Shown in pieces: positions 1 through 5,668 of a stretch of DNA of 13,704 bases (positions are counted from its first letter, which is position 1; every line of letters starts with the position of its first letter). Under the pieces are notes generated by a model that did no database searches, was not told the origin of the DNA, and saw nothing but the letters and a program-made list of their open reading frames with translations. A program made the translations under genes and the position numbers. The stretch is taken from the NCBI GenBank assembly GCA_050288085.1, contig JBNKDD010000150.1:1-13704 (forward strand), given 5' to 3'. The stretch comes from JBNKDD01 sp050288085. GTDB taxonomy: Bacteria > Chloroflexota > Anaerolineae > Aggregatilineales > UBA3940.

Positions 1-1370
1 CCGTATTTGCGGACAATCTCCCGCCGGATGAATCCGTCCGAGTCTTCGCTGGCTTCAACCCGGTACTGCGAGAATAAATGCCGGGTGAGCTTCACCCATT
101 GGGTGGCGTCGGCGACTTCATCCGGCGGATCGCTGAAGCCGTCAAAGTCGCTGCCGAATGCGACCACTTTCTCCCCGCCGACGGCAATCAGGTGATCGAT
201 GGCGTCGGTGATATAGCCCAGGCCCAGCTTGACCCCTTCTCGCCCAGTGTGCCAGTAATTGGAGAACATCACCCCCACCACCCCATCGTGATCGGACAGC
301 CATTCGATCTCCCAATCGGCCAGGTTATAGGGATGGTTGTACATGGCTTGCAGCCCGATATGGGAGGCCAGCACCGCGCCCTTCTTACTGCCGTGATCCT
401 GGTCAACCATCCGGTAAATCTCCATCCGGGCAGTGGGCGATACGTGGCTGAGGTCGATGATCATGCCGTTGGTCAGCATCCGGTTGACGACTTCACGGCC
501 CAGGTTGCTCAGGCCGCGGGTGTGGTCGGGCCAGACCTCCAACCAGCGCTCATGTGGAATGTTATCAAGAGCACGTTCCGGGTAGGAGAAGACGCTTTCG
601 GTCGTCTCGTTGGGATAATAGTGCGCCAGTCCCATGATGGCGACTCCGCGCTCATAGAAAGTATCCAGGTTGCGCAGTACTTCCTCCTGGATGATGGCGT
701 TATCGTCGGCGGTGCGCTTTCTGGGATTGCGCTGCCGGTGGCGGATCTGGCGGGTTTCCGGCCCTTCAAGGCAGTGTGCGCCTTCGAGGGCGTGGACCAT
801 CGCGACCACGCGGGCGGAATCGGATTGGAGCCGGTTCCGGCTGACGATCTCCCCCAACCGGGGACGGGTCAGGGCAAATTCAATCCCCGGAGTAGCGGCA
901 ACCTGCTCTTCCATAATGTCCATCGCGATGATGCTGGCCTGATAATAATCCGGGACGATGGCATGTTTCCAGGCGTTTTTCAACATCGGCAGCCAGCGCA
1001 GCCATTTGACCAGGGTGTAGTAGGAGGTGTTGATCCCAAACGGTTTGATCCTGGCGGTCATATCCTTCTGGACCGCGTCCTCTTCAAGCGCATAAACGGT
1101 GGAAACCTGGACATCCACATAGCCTTCGATCAGCTTGGGGAACGACGTGCGCACGGTCAGCGGGTTAAAACCAAGCAGGCTGATATCCAGTAACTTTTCT
1201 AGCAGGCCGGGCTGATCGTGACTTTCGGCCAGGTTGTAGCCAAACCAGGCCGCTTTGAGAGATGGGTGTGCCTGGAGATCAACTAACGTGGCGTATTGGT
1301 GCAAACGTTCGTACTCGTTCCGCCGCTCACCATAAGTCCGACCGGTAATCTCGCGTCGTGCCGTGAGCAT
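1..1370 (-). CDS. Peptidase M19 (membrane/renal dipeptidase-like) family protein, 3' end cut by window edge
   Basis: The minus strand is open for 456 codons from the ATG at 1370 to the left edge, so the C-terminus is missing. The order of motifs follows the zinc-dependent dipeptidase family M19: E196 in LEGAH (bridging glutamate), H309 in IIDLSHVS, H337 in VLASH, a HPYN motif at 346-349 and GSDFDG at 406-411. These TIM-barrel enzymes hydrolyse dipeptides. Two positions are unusual. The N-terminal metal motif, normally HxD or HxH, reads VDLQAH (D31, Q33, H35), and the arginine of the usual HPRN motif is Y348. No signal peptide is visible, so it is probably cytoplasmic. GGGAGGG lies just before the ATG. 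It diverges from the DinB-like pair. A plus-strand antisense ORF at 78-1193 is a shadow. The family call is firm; activity is uncertain because of the substituted residues. Confidence 0.88.
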   Translation of the reverse strand, partial: MLTARREITGRTYGERRNEYERLHQYATLVDLQAHPSLKAAWFGYNLAESHDQPGLLEKLLDISLLGFNPLTVRTSFPKLIEGYVDVQVSTVYALEEDAVQKDMTARIKPFGINTSYYTLVKWLRWLPMLKNAWKHAIVPDYYQASIIAMDIMEEQVAATPGIEFALTRPRLGEIVSRNRLQSDSARVVAMVHALEGAHCLEGPETRQIRHRQRNPRKRTADDNAIIQEEVLRNLDTFYERGVAIMGLAHYYPNETTESVFSYPERALDNIPHERWLEVWPDHTRGLSNLGREVVNRMLTNGMIIDLSHVSPTARMEIYRMVDQDHGSKKGAVLASHIGLQAMYNHPYNLADWEIEWLSDHDGVVGVMFSNYWHTGREGVKLGLGYITDAIDHLIAVGGEKVVAFGSDFDGFSDPPDEVADATQWVKLTRHLFSQYRVEASEDSDGFIRREIVRKY

Positions 1371-1407
1371 AATCCCTCCCTTATATTCTCGTTTCACCCT
1401 GAGCACT

Positions 1408-1413
1408 ATTGTA
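1408..1413 (-). promoter_or_regulatory. Possible -10 element for the M19 gene
   Basis: Read on the minus strand this is TACAAT, a five-of-six match to the -10 consensus, and it would give a leader of about 30 bases before the ATG at 1370. The -35 region 17-18 bases upstream is poor, so the call rests on the -10 and its position only. Confidence 0.35.
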
Positions 1414-1465
1414 GGGAAGTTGGCGGAAATTGCATAAGGAGGTCGCCATTGGGAACTTCTTTTCA

Positions 1466-1471
1466 TATAAT
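1466..1471 (+). promoter_or_regulatory. Possible -10 element for the DinB-like pair
   Basis: An exact TATAAT lies about 40 bases before the first DinB-like ATG. No recognisable -35 hexamer sits 15-19 bases upstream and there is no TG extension, so this is a weak promoter call. The GAGGAG ribosome site at about 1495-1500 precedes the ATG at 1513. Confidence 0.35.
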
Positions 1472-1512
1472 CACGGCTAGCAGCCAACTATTCACGAGGA
1501 GCAATCACTAAG

Positions 1513-1992
1513 ATGAGCGACGATCAAGCCTTACGCACCCAACTTGTCAACCTGATGATCAAGCAGCAGGCCCACATGCTGTTCGAAGACGCCACCGCCA
1601 ACTTCCCCGAAGACCAGATCAACGTCAAGCCGCCGAATGTCAGCTATACCTTCTGGCACCTGATCGAACATATCCGCATCTGCCAGCGGGATGATCTCGA
1701 CTACATCCGTAATCCCGACCATGTCAGGCCGGAATGGCCGGTCGGGTATTGGCCTGCCCCGGATGCAAAGACCGATCTGGCCGGGTGGAAGCAAACCGTC
1801 GAGCAATTCTGCGCCGACCGGCAGGCGCTGGTTGACATCGTTCAAGATCCGGCCAACGATCTCACCGCGCCGATTGCCCCGGATAAGCACAGCATCCTGC
1901 ACGAGATATTGAGCATCGCGGATCACAACGGCTATCACATTGGGGAACTGGGAATTCTAAGACAGAGCATGGGCTTATGGCCCAAGGAGTAA
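1513..1992 (+). CDS. DinB-like four-helix-bundle protein, copy 1
   Basis: This 159-residue protein fits the DinB/YfiT-like superfamily: small metal-binding four-helix bundles, many of unknown substrate and some acting as thiol-dependent S-transferases. Visible marks are FWHLIEH at 47-53 (H49 and H53) and the C-terminal ADHNGYHIGEL segment (H138 and H142), which supplies the usual remaining histidine ligands. Start is the ATG after GAGGAG. It is followed five bases later by a near-duplicate, whose AAGGAG ribosome site lies inside the last codons of this gene, so the two are surely co-transcribed. No partner enzyme is adjacent, so the substrate cannot be named. The N-terminal ten residues and the C-terminal GELGILRQSMGLWP stretch are almost identical in both copies. 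Confidence 0.85.
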   Translation: MSDDQALRTQLVNLMIKQQAHMLFEDATANFPEDQINVKPPNVSYTFWHLIEHIRICQRDDLDYIRNPDHVRPEWPVGYWPAPDAKTDLAGWKQTVEQFCADRQALVDIVQDPANDLTAPIAPDKHSILHEILSIADHNGYHIGELGILRQSMGLWPKE

Positions 1993-1997
1993 TCACA

Positions 1998-2483
1998 ATG
2001 AGTGCCGATCAAGCGTTACGTACACAGCTCGTTAACCTGATGACCAAGCAGCAGGCCCACATGCTGTTTGAAAATGCGGTCGCCAATTTCCCTGAAGAGC
2101 AGATCAACGTCAAGCCACCTACCCTGAACTATACCTTCTGGCACCTGATCGAACATATCCGTATTTGCCAGTGGGATATCCTCGATTACATCCGCAACCC
2201 GGCGTATGCCGAGATGGAATGGCCGAAGGAGTATTGGCCTGCCCCAGATGCCAAGACCGATCTGGCCGGGTGGAATAAAACCATCGAGCAGTTCTACGCC
2301 GACCGGCAAGCGCTGGTCGATCTGGTTCAGGACCCGGCGACCGATCTGTATGCGCAGATTCCGCACGGTCAGCCGGGGCATAACATCCTGCGGGAGATTC
2401 TGATCGTGGCGGATCATAACGCCTATCACATCGGGGAGTTGGGGATTCTCCGGCAGAGTATGGGGTTGTGGCCTGAGGAGTAA
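1998..2483 (+). CDS. DinB-like four-helix-bundle protein, copy 2 (tandem duplicate)
   Basis: This 161-residue protein aligns end to end with the preceding gene, at roughly 78% identity by hand count with one two-residue insertion near residue 124. The histidines are kept: H49, H53, H140 and H144. I chose the ATG at 1998 and not the in-frame ATG at 1977, because MSADQALRTQL then matches the start of copy 1 and AAGGAG (1984-1989) is correctly spaced. Differences cluster around residues 69-78 (between the conserved RNP and EWP) and residues 117-126; the hydrophobic core and the C-terminal motif hardly change. That pattern suggests selection for altered specificity or surface. Function is not known beyond the superfamily. 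Confidence 0.85.
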   Translation: MSADQALRTQLVNLMTKQQAHMLFENAVANFPEEQINVKPPTLNYTFWHLIEHIRICQWDILDYIRNPAYAEMEWPKEYWPAPDAKTDLAGWNKTIEQFYADRQALVDLVQDPATDLYAQIPHGQPGHNILREILIVADHNAYHIGELGILRQSMGLWPEE

Positions 2484-2561
2484 CGATTTATTGAGATTGC
2501 TTTCTAGAAGCATACATGGTATCTTATGCGGCGGAAATTTTTTAACGAGCGGAATTAAATC

Positions 2562-2714
2562 ATGTTTGTGACCATGAGTGTCGAGTCAAATCAGAGCCTG
2601 AACAGCGCCACGTTCGAATCAGATCGTCGCGTTGATTTTGCGTTCTGCACCTCATGGAATGATTGGATAGTCGAAGATACCAAGAGAGAACAAGCATGGT
2701 TCTTTAGAAGATGA
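2562..2714 (+). CDS. Possible small protein of 50 residues, unrecognised
   Basis: The ORF opens with ATG at 2562 (MFVTMSVESNQ) and ends at TGA 2714. It is rich in aromatic and charged residues towards the end (SWNDWIVEDTKREQAWFFRR). The ribosome site is weak (GAGCGG about ten bases upstream). A strong intrinsic terminator lies 33 bases after the stop, which would suit either a short mRNA or a small RNA ending there. I recognise no family. It could also be the tail of a lost gene or chance. Confidence 0.25.
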   Translation: MFVTMSVESNQSLNSATFESDRRVDFAFCTSWNDWIVEDTKREQAWFFRR

Positions 2715-2747
2715 TGCCGTTATAAGATACTAAATCGGTTTATTCTA

Positions 2748-2779
2748 AGAGCGAACCATGTGGTTCGCTCTTTTATTTT
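2748..2779 (+). terminator. Strong intrinsic terminator or attenuator just before tsf
   Basis: Ten-base arms AGAGCGAACC and GGTTCGCTCT flank the loop ATGT, followed at once by a U-rich run (TTTATTTTATA). The tsf ribosome site AAGGAG (2785-2790) begins about six bases after the U-rich tract. It could end a transcript from upstream or act as a leader attenuator of tsf. Confidence 0.75.
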
Positions 2780-2799
2780 ATATAAAGGAGAAAGAAGGT

Positions 2800-3696
2800 A
2801 TGTCCACGAGAACCGCTATGATCAAGCAATTAAGAGAGGCTACATACGCAAGTGTGTTAGATTGCTCAAATGCGTTAAAAGCTCATGGTGATGATTATGA
2901 AAAAGCCCTTGAGCAGCTGCGTTCGACCAGTTTACGCAAGGCTGAGAAAAAGGCAGAGCGTGAGACTCGCGAAGGTCTGGTTGTGGTGGCACAACATGAG
3001 GATAGTGTGTGCATGATTGAGATCAACTGCGAGACCGATTTTGTTGCACGAGTCTCGGACTTTAAATCATTGGCGCATCGATTAACTGATCAGGTGCTTG
3101 GCGACTCAACCCTGACGGATGCGGATCGCCTGTTGGCTGCCAGTTTCATGGGTGACCCGGCTCAAACGGTGGAATTATCCATTAAAGAACTGGCGGGAAA
3201 ACTTGGGGAAAATATCCAACTCCGGCAGGTTGCCCGTTATGAAGCCGGTGAAAACGCTGTTGTCGAAGGCTATGTCCATGCCGGTGAGATCGAAGGCTAT
3301 GATCCGATGGAGGGTCGGCTCGGTGTGCTGGTTGAACTGGCGGTTGAAAATTCAGTGGATAAGGGGTTGTTAGCTGACCTTGCCCACGATCTGGCCCTGC
3401 ACATCGCATCAGAGGAGCCTAAGTTTGTCTCGGTGGACGATATCCCGGCTGATGAGCGTGAAGCAAAAATCGCTGAGCTAACCGAGGAACTCGTCAATGA
3501 GGACAAGCCGGAAAATATCAAGGCTAAAATCATCGAGGGGCGGCTCCAGAAATTCTATAATCAGACTTGCCTGCTCAACCAGCGTTTCATCAAGGATGAT
3601 GAATTATCGATTGATGAACTACTCCAGCAAAAGAGCGAAGAATTGGGAAGCTCAATACGAGTCGCCCGGTTTGTGCGATATCAATTAGGTGACTGA
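2800..3696 (+). CDS. tsf: Elongation factor Ts, long (two-subdomain) form
   Basis: EF-Ts exchanges GDP for GTP on EF-Tu during translation elongation. The 298-residue product has the N-terminal UBA-like domain (residues 4-55), the EF-Tu contact motif CETDFVAR (T79, D80, F81), KLGENIQLRQVARYE in the core, and the C-terminal EGRLQKFY, LLNQRFIKDD and ARFVRYQLGD. An in-frame ATG at 2758 is rejected because its extra 14 codons are the terminator hairpin and ribosome site; AAGGAG fits the ATG at 2800. The UBA domain is divergent: where most EF-Ts read TGAGMMDCKKAL this reads TYASVLDCSNAL. rpsB, the usual upstream neighbour, is absent. From memory, several Chloroflexota EF-Ts proteins are short (about 165-200 residues), so this may be a second, possibly acquired, copy. 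The family is certain; whether it is the housekeeping copy is not. Confidence 0.93.
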   Translation: MSTRTAMIKQLREATYASVLDCSNALKAHGDDYEKALEQLRSTSLRKAEKKAERETREGLVVVAQHEDSVCMIEINCETDFVARVSDFKSLAHRLTDQVLGDSTLTDADRLLAASFMGDPAQTVELSIKELAGKLGENIQLRQVARYEAGENAVVEGYVHAGEIEGYDPMEGRLGVLVELAVENSVDKGLLADLAHDLALHIASEEPKFVSVDDIPADEREAKIAELTEELVNEDKPENIKAKIIEGRLQKFYNQTCLLNQRFIKDDELSIDELLQQKSEELGSSIRVARFVRYQLGD

Positions 3697-3840
3697 GAAT
3701 CGGATCAGGGGGACAGCAATGTCCCCCGACCTACAAATATAGAGGCATCAAATATATACGAGCGTTTGAAGCAAGCAAAATCAGAAATCGAACTGACGGG
3801 AGTGAAAGCCCGCCTGACTGAGCTTTTTCTAGTGGAGTGA
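3697..3840 (+). pseudogene. Possible start-less gene remnant or very small ORF after tsf
   Basis: The tsf frame stays open for 47 codons after its TGA, ending at TGA 3838-3840. The last 28 codons look protein-like and helical (YERLKQAKSEIELTGVKARL). There is no ATG or GTG at the natural beginning; AGAGG at 3741-3745 precedes an ATA codon, and a TTG occurs at 3766. Its stop overlaps the TGAGGG ribosome site of the next gene, as in a coupled operon. It may be a gene whose start was lost, a rare-start ORF or chance. Confidence 0.25.
3708..3727 (+). repeat. GC-rich hairpin after tsf, REP-like
   Basis: Arms GGGGGAC and GTCCCCC flank the loop AGCAAT, followed by GACCTACAAA. It may mark the end of tsf transcription, but no T-tract follows. 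It resembles the palindrome at 5434-5461, which has the same CAGGG, ACAGCA, TGT and CTACAAA pieces. Confidence 0.5.
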
Positions 3841-3847
3841 GGGAAAA

Positions 3848-4267
3848 ATGGGATACCGTTATTATGCAAGTTTAGTGCTCGTCCCCAATGAGCACCCACT
3901 GACATTTGAAAAGCTGGCATCAAACATTCAAGCGAAATTTTCTGGACATCTCAAAGCGGTGGTCGAGGTTAAAAAACCCGAAATCCTTATCCGGGTTGGG
4001 GAGTGGTCTTTACGACTAACGTGGGAAGACCAGGATCACATCGCAGTGGAATCGGCAGAAATTGCTTCGATTACGAAGCACCCCGATCAGGAAATCGTGG
4101 TTCAATGCTCCAGACGAATATCTACTGGTGGAGATGATGATCCGGATATGAAGCATATCAATGATCATATCTTTGTGGTCGAAGTATTTGATGCTATTCC
4201 CGGTCTGTATTACTACGACCCAATGAACGGTGATTTCTTCAAATCGCCGGGAATATATGGAAGTTGA
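3848..4267 (+). CDS. Hypothetical 139-residue cytoplasmic protein
   Basis: I do not recognise this protein. It starts at ATG 3848 behind TGAGGG. The first half alternates strands and a helix (YYASLVLVP, then FEKLASNIQAKF, AVVEVKKPEILIRVG, WSLRLTWE). The second half carries an acidic patch (TGGDDDPDMKHINDH, residues 93-107) followed by IFVVEVFDAIPGLYYYDP. There is no signal peptide, membrane segment or cysteine cluster. The compact alpha/beta layout and acidic, aromatic C-terminus recall small stand-alone or immunity-type proteins, but no toxin gene is adjacent, so this is only an impression. It lies between tsf and the padR promoter, whose -35 overlaps its stop codon. Confidence 0.7.
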   Translation: MGYRYYASLVLVPNEHPLTFEKLASNIQAKFSGHLKAVVEVKKPEILIRVGEWSLRLTWEDQDHIAVESAEIASITKHPDQEIVVQCSRRISTGGDDDPDMKHINDHIFVVEVFDAIPGLYYYDPMNGDFFKSPGIYGS

Positions 4268-4292
4268 CAGCCGCGTCTAATTCGATTATATT
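4264..4292 (+). promoter_or_regulatory. Sigma-70 type promoter of the PadR operon
   Basis: TTGACA (4264-4269), a 17-base spacer and TATATT (4287-4292). The -35 overlaps the stop codon of the preceding hypothetical gene. Expected transcription start is near 4299, inside the dyad described next. Confidence 0.8.
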
Positions 4293-4320
4293 ACACATGA
4301 TGATATATCGCGATGTGTAA
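4291..4320. promoter_or_regulatory. Imperfect 30-base dyad, probable PadR autoregulatory operator
   Basis: The outer arms TTACACAT and ATGTGTAA are perfect and the centre is the palindrome GATATATC; 12 of 15 positions pair. It overlaps the end of the -10 and the predicted transcription start. PadR-family repressors commonly bind such dyads in front of their own gene; binding here is inferred from position. Confidence 0.6.
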
Positions 4321-4332
4321 CAAAGGATCGAC

Positions 4333-4647
4333 ATGACACAACTTGCTTTCGGACGCTACTCTAACCCGGCGCTGCTGATCCTTGCGAGCCTGGCCGATGG
4401 TTCGAAACACGGCTATGCCATGATGGAAGACATCGAGAAGATGGCGAGCATCAAGCTGGGCGCGGGAACCCTCTACGGGGCGCTGACACGCTTAGAAGAG
4501 CGCGGACTGATCGAGGCGGTTGAGACCGAAGATCGACGCCGCCCGTATCGATTGACTCCGTCAGGCCGGATCGAGCTGCACGACTCGCTGCAAAGTCTGC
4601 AAGCGTTCGCCGCCGTGGGCTTAGAACGGCTGGGAGCAAATCCGTGA
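4333..4647 (+). CDS. PadR family transcriptional regulator
   Basis: A 104-residue, short-form PadR protein (winged helix with little C-terminal helix). Visible marks are LLILASLADGSKHGYAMMEDI at about 14-34, the recognition region LGAGTLYGALTRLEERGLIE at 42-61, and the wing RRRPYRLTPSGR at 68-79. AAAGG lies before the ATG. The stop overlaps the start of the membrane-protein gene by one base, so the two are translationally coupled. In this arrangement PadR usually represses its own operon until an effector, often a hydrophobic compound or envelope stress, is sensed. The effector cannot be read from sequence. Confidence 0.92.
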   Translation: MTQLAFGRYSNPALLILASLADGSKHGYAMMEDIEKMASIKLGAGTLYGALTRLEERGLIEAVETEDRRRPYRLTPSGRIELHDSLQSLQAFAAVGLERLGANP

Positions 4648-5420
4648 TGTCACCGCTCATAAACTTGCTGATCAAGCTGTATCCTCGCTCATGGCGTGAG
4701 CGCTACGAAGACGAGTTCCGCGCCATGCTGGAACAATATCAGCCTACCCTATGGGAAGGGCTGGATATCCTGAAGGATGCGTTTGACGCACAGAGGAGAA
4801 ACCCTATGCAGATTAGCCAATCGAATGGACGCAGCTGGCGATCGCTGGCATTTGCCGGGGCGTTGATCATGCCGGTGATGGTGATACTCATCATCTTCGT
4901 CGCGCCGCTGCTTTCTGTCGAAGAAAGTGCTACGGAATTCCTGGTGCTGCTGGCCCCTACCGCACTGCTGCCGCTGGTGGTTGGACTGCACCGCCGTTTG
5001 AACACAGCCCATCCGACGATCAGCCGGTGGGCGTTAGCAGCCGGGTTGATTGGTACGCTGGCGATCCCGGCGGCTTTCCCGCTCCAGTTGGTGATCAACC
5101 AGATCGCCCCGGTTGAATGGACCGGTTTTGTCTACTTGAGCCTGTTGGCCGCCCTGGGGGTATGGATGCTGTTGGTTTGCGTCAGCGGCCTGCTGCCCAA
5201 AGCGCTGTCCGTTGTCGGGATGTTTGGTGGCGTGGGTTGGATCGTGTGGATGGCTATTATCTCGTTGAATATGCTCGGCATCAATGCGACATTTGTCTCG
5301 ATGCTGGGCCTGTTTTTCGGGCTGATAGTGGTGCCGGGCTGGGCAGTCTGGGCGGCGGTGTGGCTGTTTCAGCAGCGGCCAGTTGAATCGGTGGATGCGC
5401 CTGTTGCTGTGGGGAATTGA
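4647..5420 (+). CDS. PadR-associated six-helix membrane protein
   Basis: A 257-residue protein with a cytoplasmic N-terminal segment containing LYPRSWRERYEDEF (residues 11-24), the YPxxWRxRYxxE signature seen in membrane proteins encoded next to PadR regulators. Six hydrophobic segments follow at about 67-88, 98-114, 128-150, 160-182, 185-207 and 216-241. There are no transporter or enzyme motifs. ATG at 4647 shares its A with the padR stop codon; a GTG at 4644 is an alternative that would add one residue. The role is unknown; by context it is the regulated target of PadR and may act in envelope homeostasis. It may replace the DUF1700/DUF1129-like partners found beside other padR genes. Confidence 0.82.
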   Translation: MSPLINLLIKLYPRSWRERYEDEFRAMLEQYQPTLWEGLDILKDAFDAQRRNPMQISQSNGRSWRSLAFAGALIMPVMVILIIFVAPLLSVEESATEFLVLLAPTALLPLVVGLHRRLNTAHPTISRWALAAGLIGTLAIPAAFPLQLVINQIAPVEWTGFVYLSLLAALGVWMLLVCVSGLLPKALSVVGMFGGVGWIVWMAIISLNMLGINATFVSMLGLFFGLIVVPGWAVWAAVWLFQQRPVESVDAPVAVGN

Positions 5421-5433
5421 GTTTTGCACCGCC

Positions 5434-5461
5434 CAGGGCACAGCATACTGTGCCCCTACAA
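5434..5461. repeat. Palindromic REP-like element
   Basis: Arms GGGCACAG (5436-5443) and CTGTGCCC (5448-5455) flank the loop CATA, with CTACAAAAA following. The same design occurs at 3708-3735. A related GGCCCCTACC piece is at 5553-5562. Two or three related copies in one window suggest a dispersed intergenic family. Confidence 0.5.
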
Positions 5462-5478
5462 AAAATGATTTCGTTAAT

Positions 5479-5516
5479 AGGAGCCTCGAACGAACTTCGC
5501 GGCTCCTTAATCTTTT
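5479..5516 (+). terminator. Intrinsic terminator of the PadR operon
   Basis: Arms AGGAGCC (5479-5485) and GGCTCCT (5501-5507) enclose a second short stem CGAA/TTCG, followed by TAATCTTTT. It sits about 60 bases after the membrane-protein stop and before the tetR promoter. Confidence 0.7.
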
Positions 5517-5562
5517 CCACCTGACATGTTGTAAACGCCCCACGGGTTTTTTGGCCCCTACC

Positions 5563-5591
5563 TTGACAAAATGAGAAACAAATTATATTAT
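5563..5591 (+). promoter_or_regulatory. Sigma-70 type promoter of the TetR gene
   Basis: TTGACA (5563-5568), a 17-base spacer and TATTAT (5586-5591), close to consensus. The predicted start near 5598 lies within the repeat cluster 5591-5629, so a bound repressor would block it. Confidence 0.82.
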
Positions 5592-5629
5592 TAGACTGAC
5601 TGGTCTAATCAATCAGTCTAACCAGTCGG
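5591..5629. promoter_or_regulatory. TetR operator cluster with three TTAGAC half-sites
   Basis: TTAGAC occurs on the plus strand at 5591-5596 and on the minus strand at 5603-5608 and 5616-5621. The first two form the dyad TTAGAC-6 bases-GTCTAA; the first and third form a longer dyad TTAGACTGA...TCAGTCTAA. GACTGGT (5598-5604) and ACCAGTC (5621-5627) form a further inverted pair. TetR/AcrR proteins often bind such sites at their own promoter; binding is inferred. Confidence 0.68.
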
Positions 5630-5668
5630 TATGTTCACAAGGTCTATTATTGGCGCGAGAGGAAATGT

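Larger units (their letters stand above)
1513..2483 (+). repeat. Tandem gene duplication (two ~485-base units)
   Basis: The two DinB-like genes are direct repeats with long stretches of near-identical DNA, for example around the FWHLIEHIRIC codons and the PAPDAKTDLAGW codons. The junction is only five bases, typical of a local unequal duplication. Third-position and clustered amino-acid differences show that it is not recent. Confidence 0.85.
2484..2799. other. Gap between the DinB-like pair and tsf
   Basis: About 316 bases more AT-rich than the flanking DinB genes. It holds a possible 50-codon ORF (2562-2714), a TATAAG (2722-2727) that could serve as a -10 without a good -35, and a strong hairpin with T-tract (2748-2779). 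No clear terminator for the DinB pair is visible; a 5-base stem GCATA/TATGC (2510-2529) is too weak. Confidence 0.5.

Noticed and set aside
78..1193. 371-codon plus-strand ORF opposite the M19 gene
   Set aside because: The minus strand is open over 456 codons and carries the M19 motifs in order; the plus-strand translation shows no family features and is an antisense shadow.
2758..2799. Upstream ATG that would add 14 residues to EF-Ts
   Set aside because: The added codons are the loop, arm and T-tract of a terminator and the ribosome site; EF-Ts homologues begin at the position matching ATG 2800.
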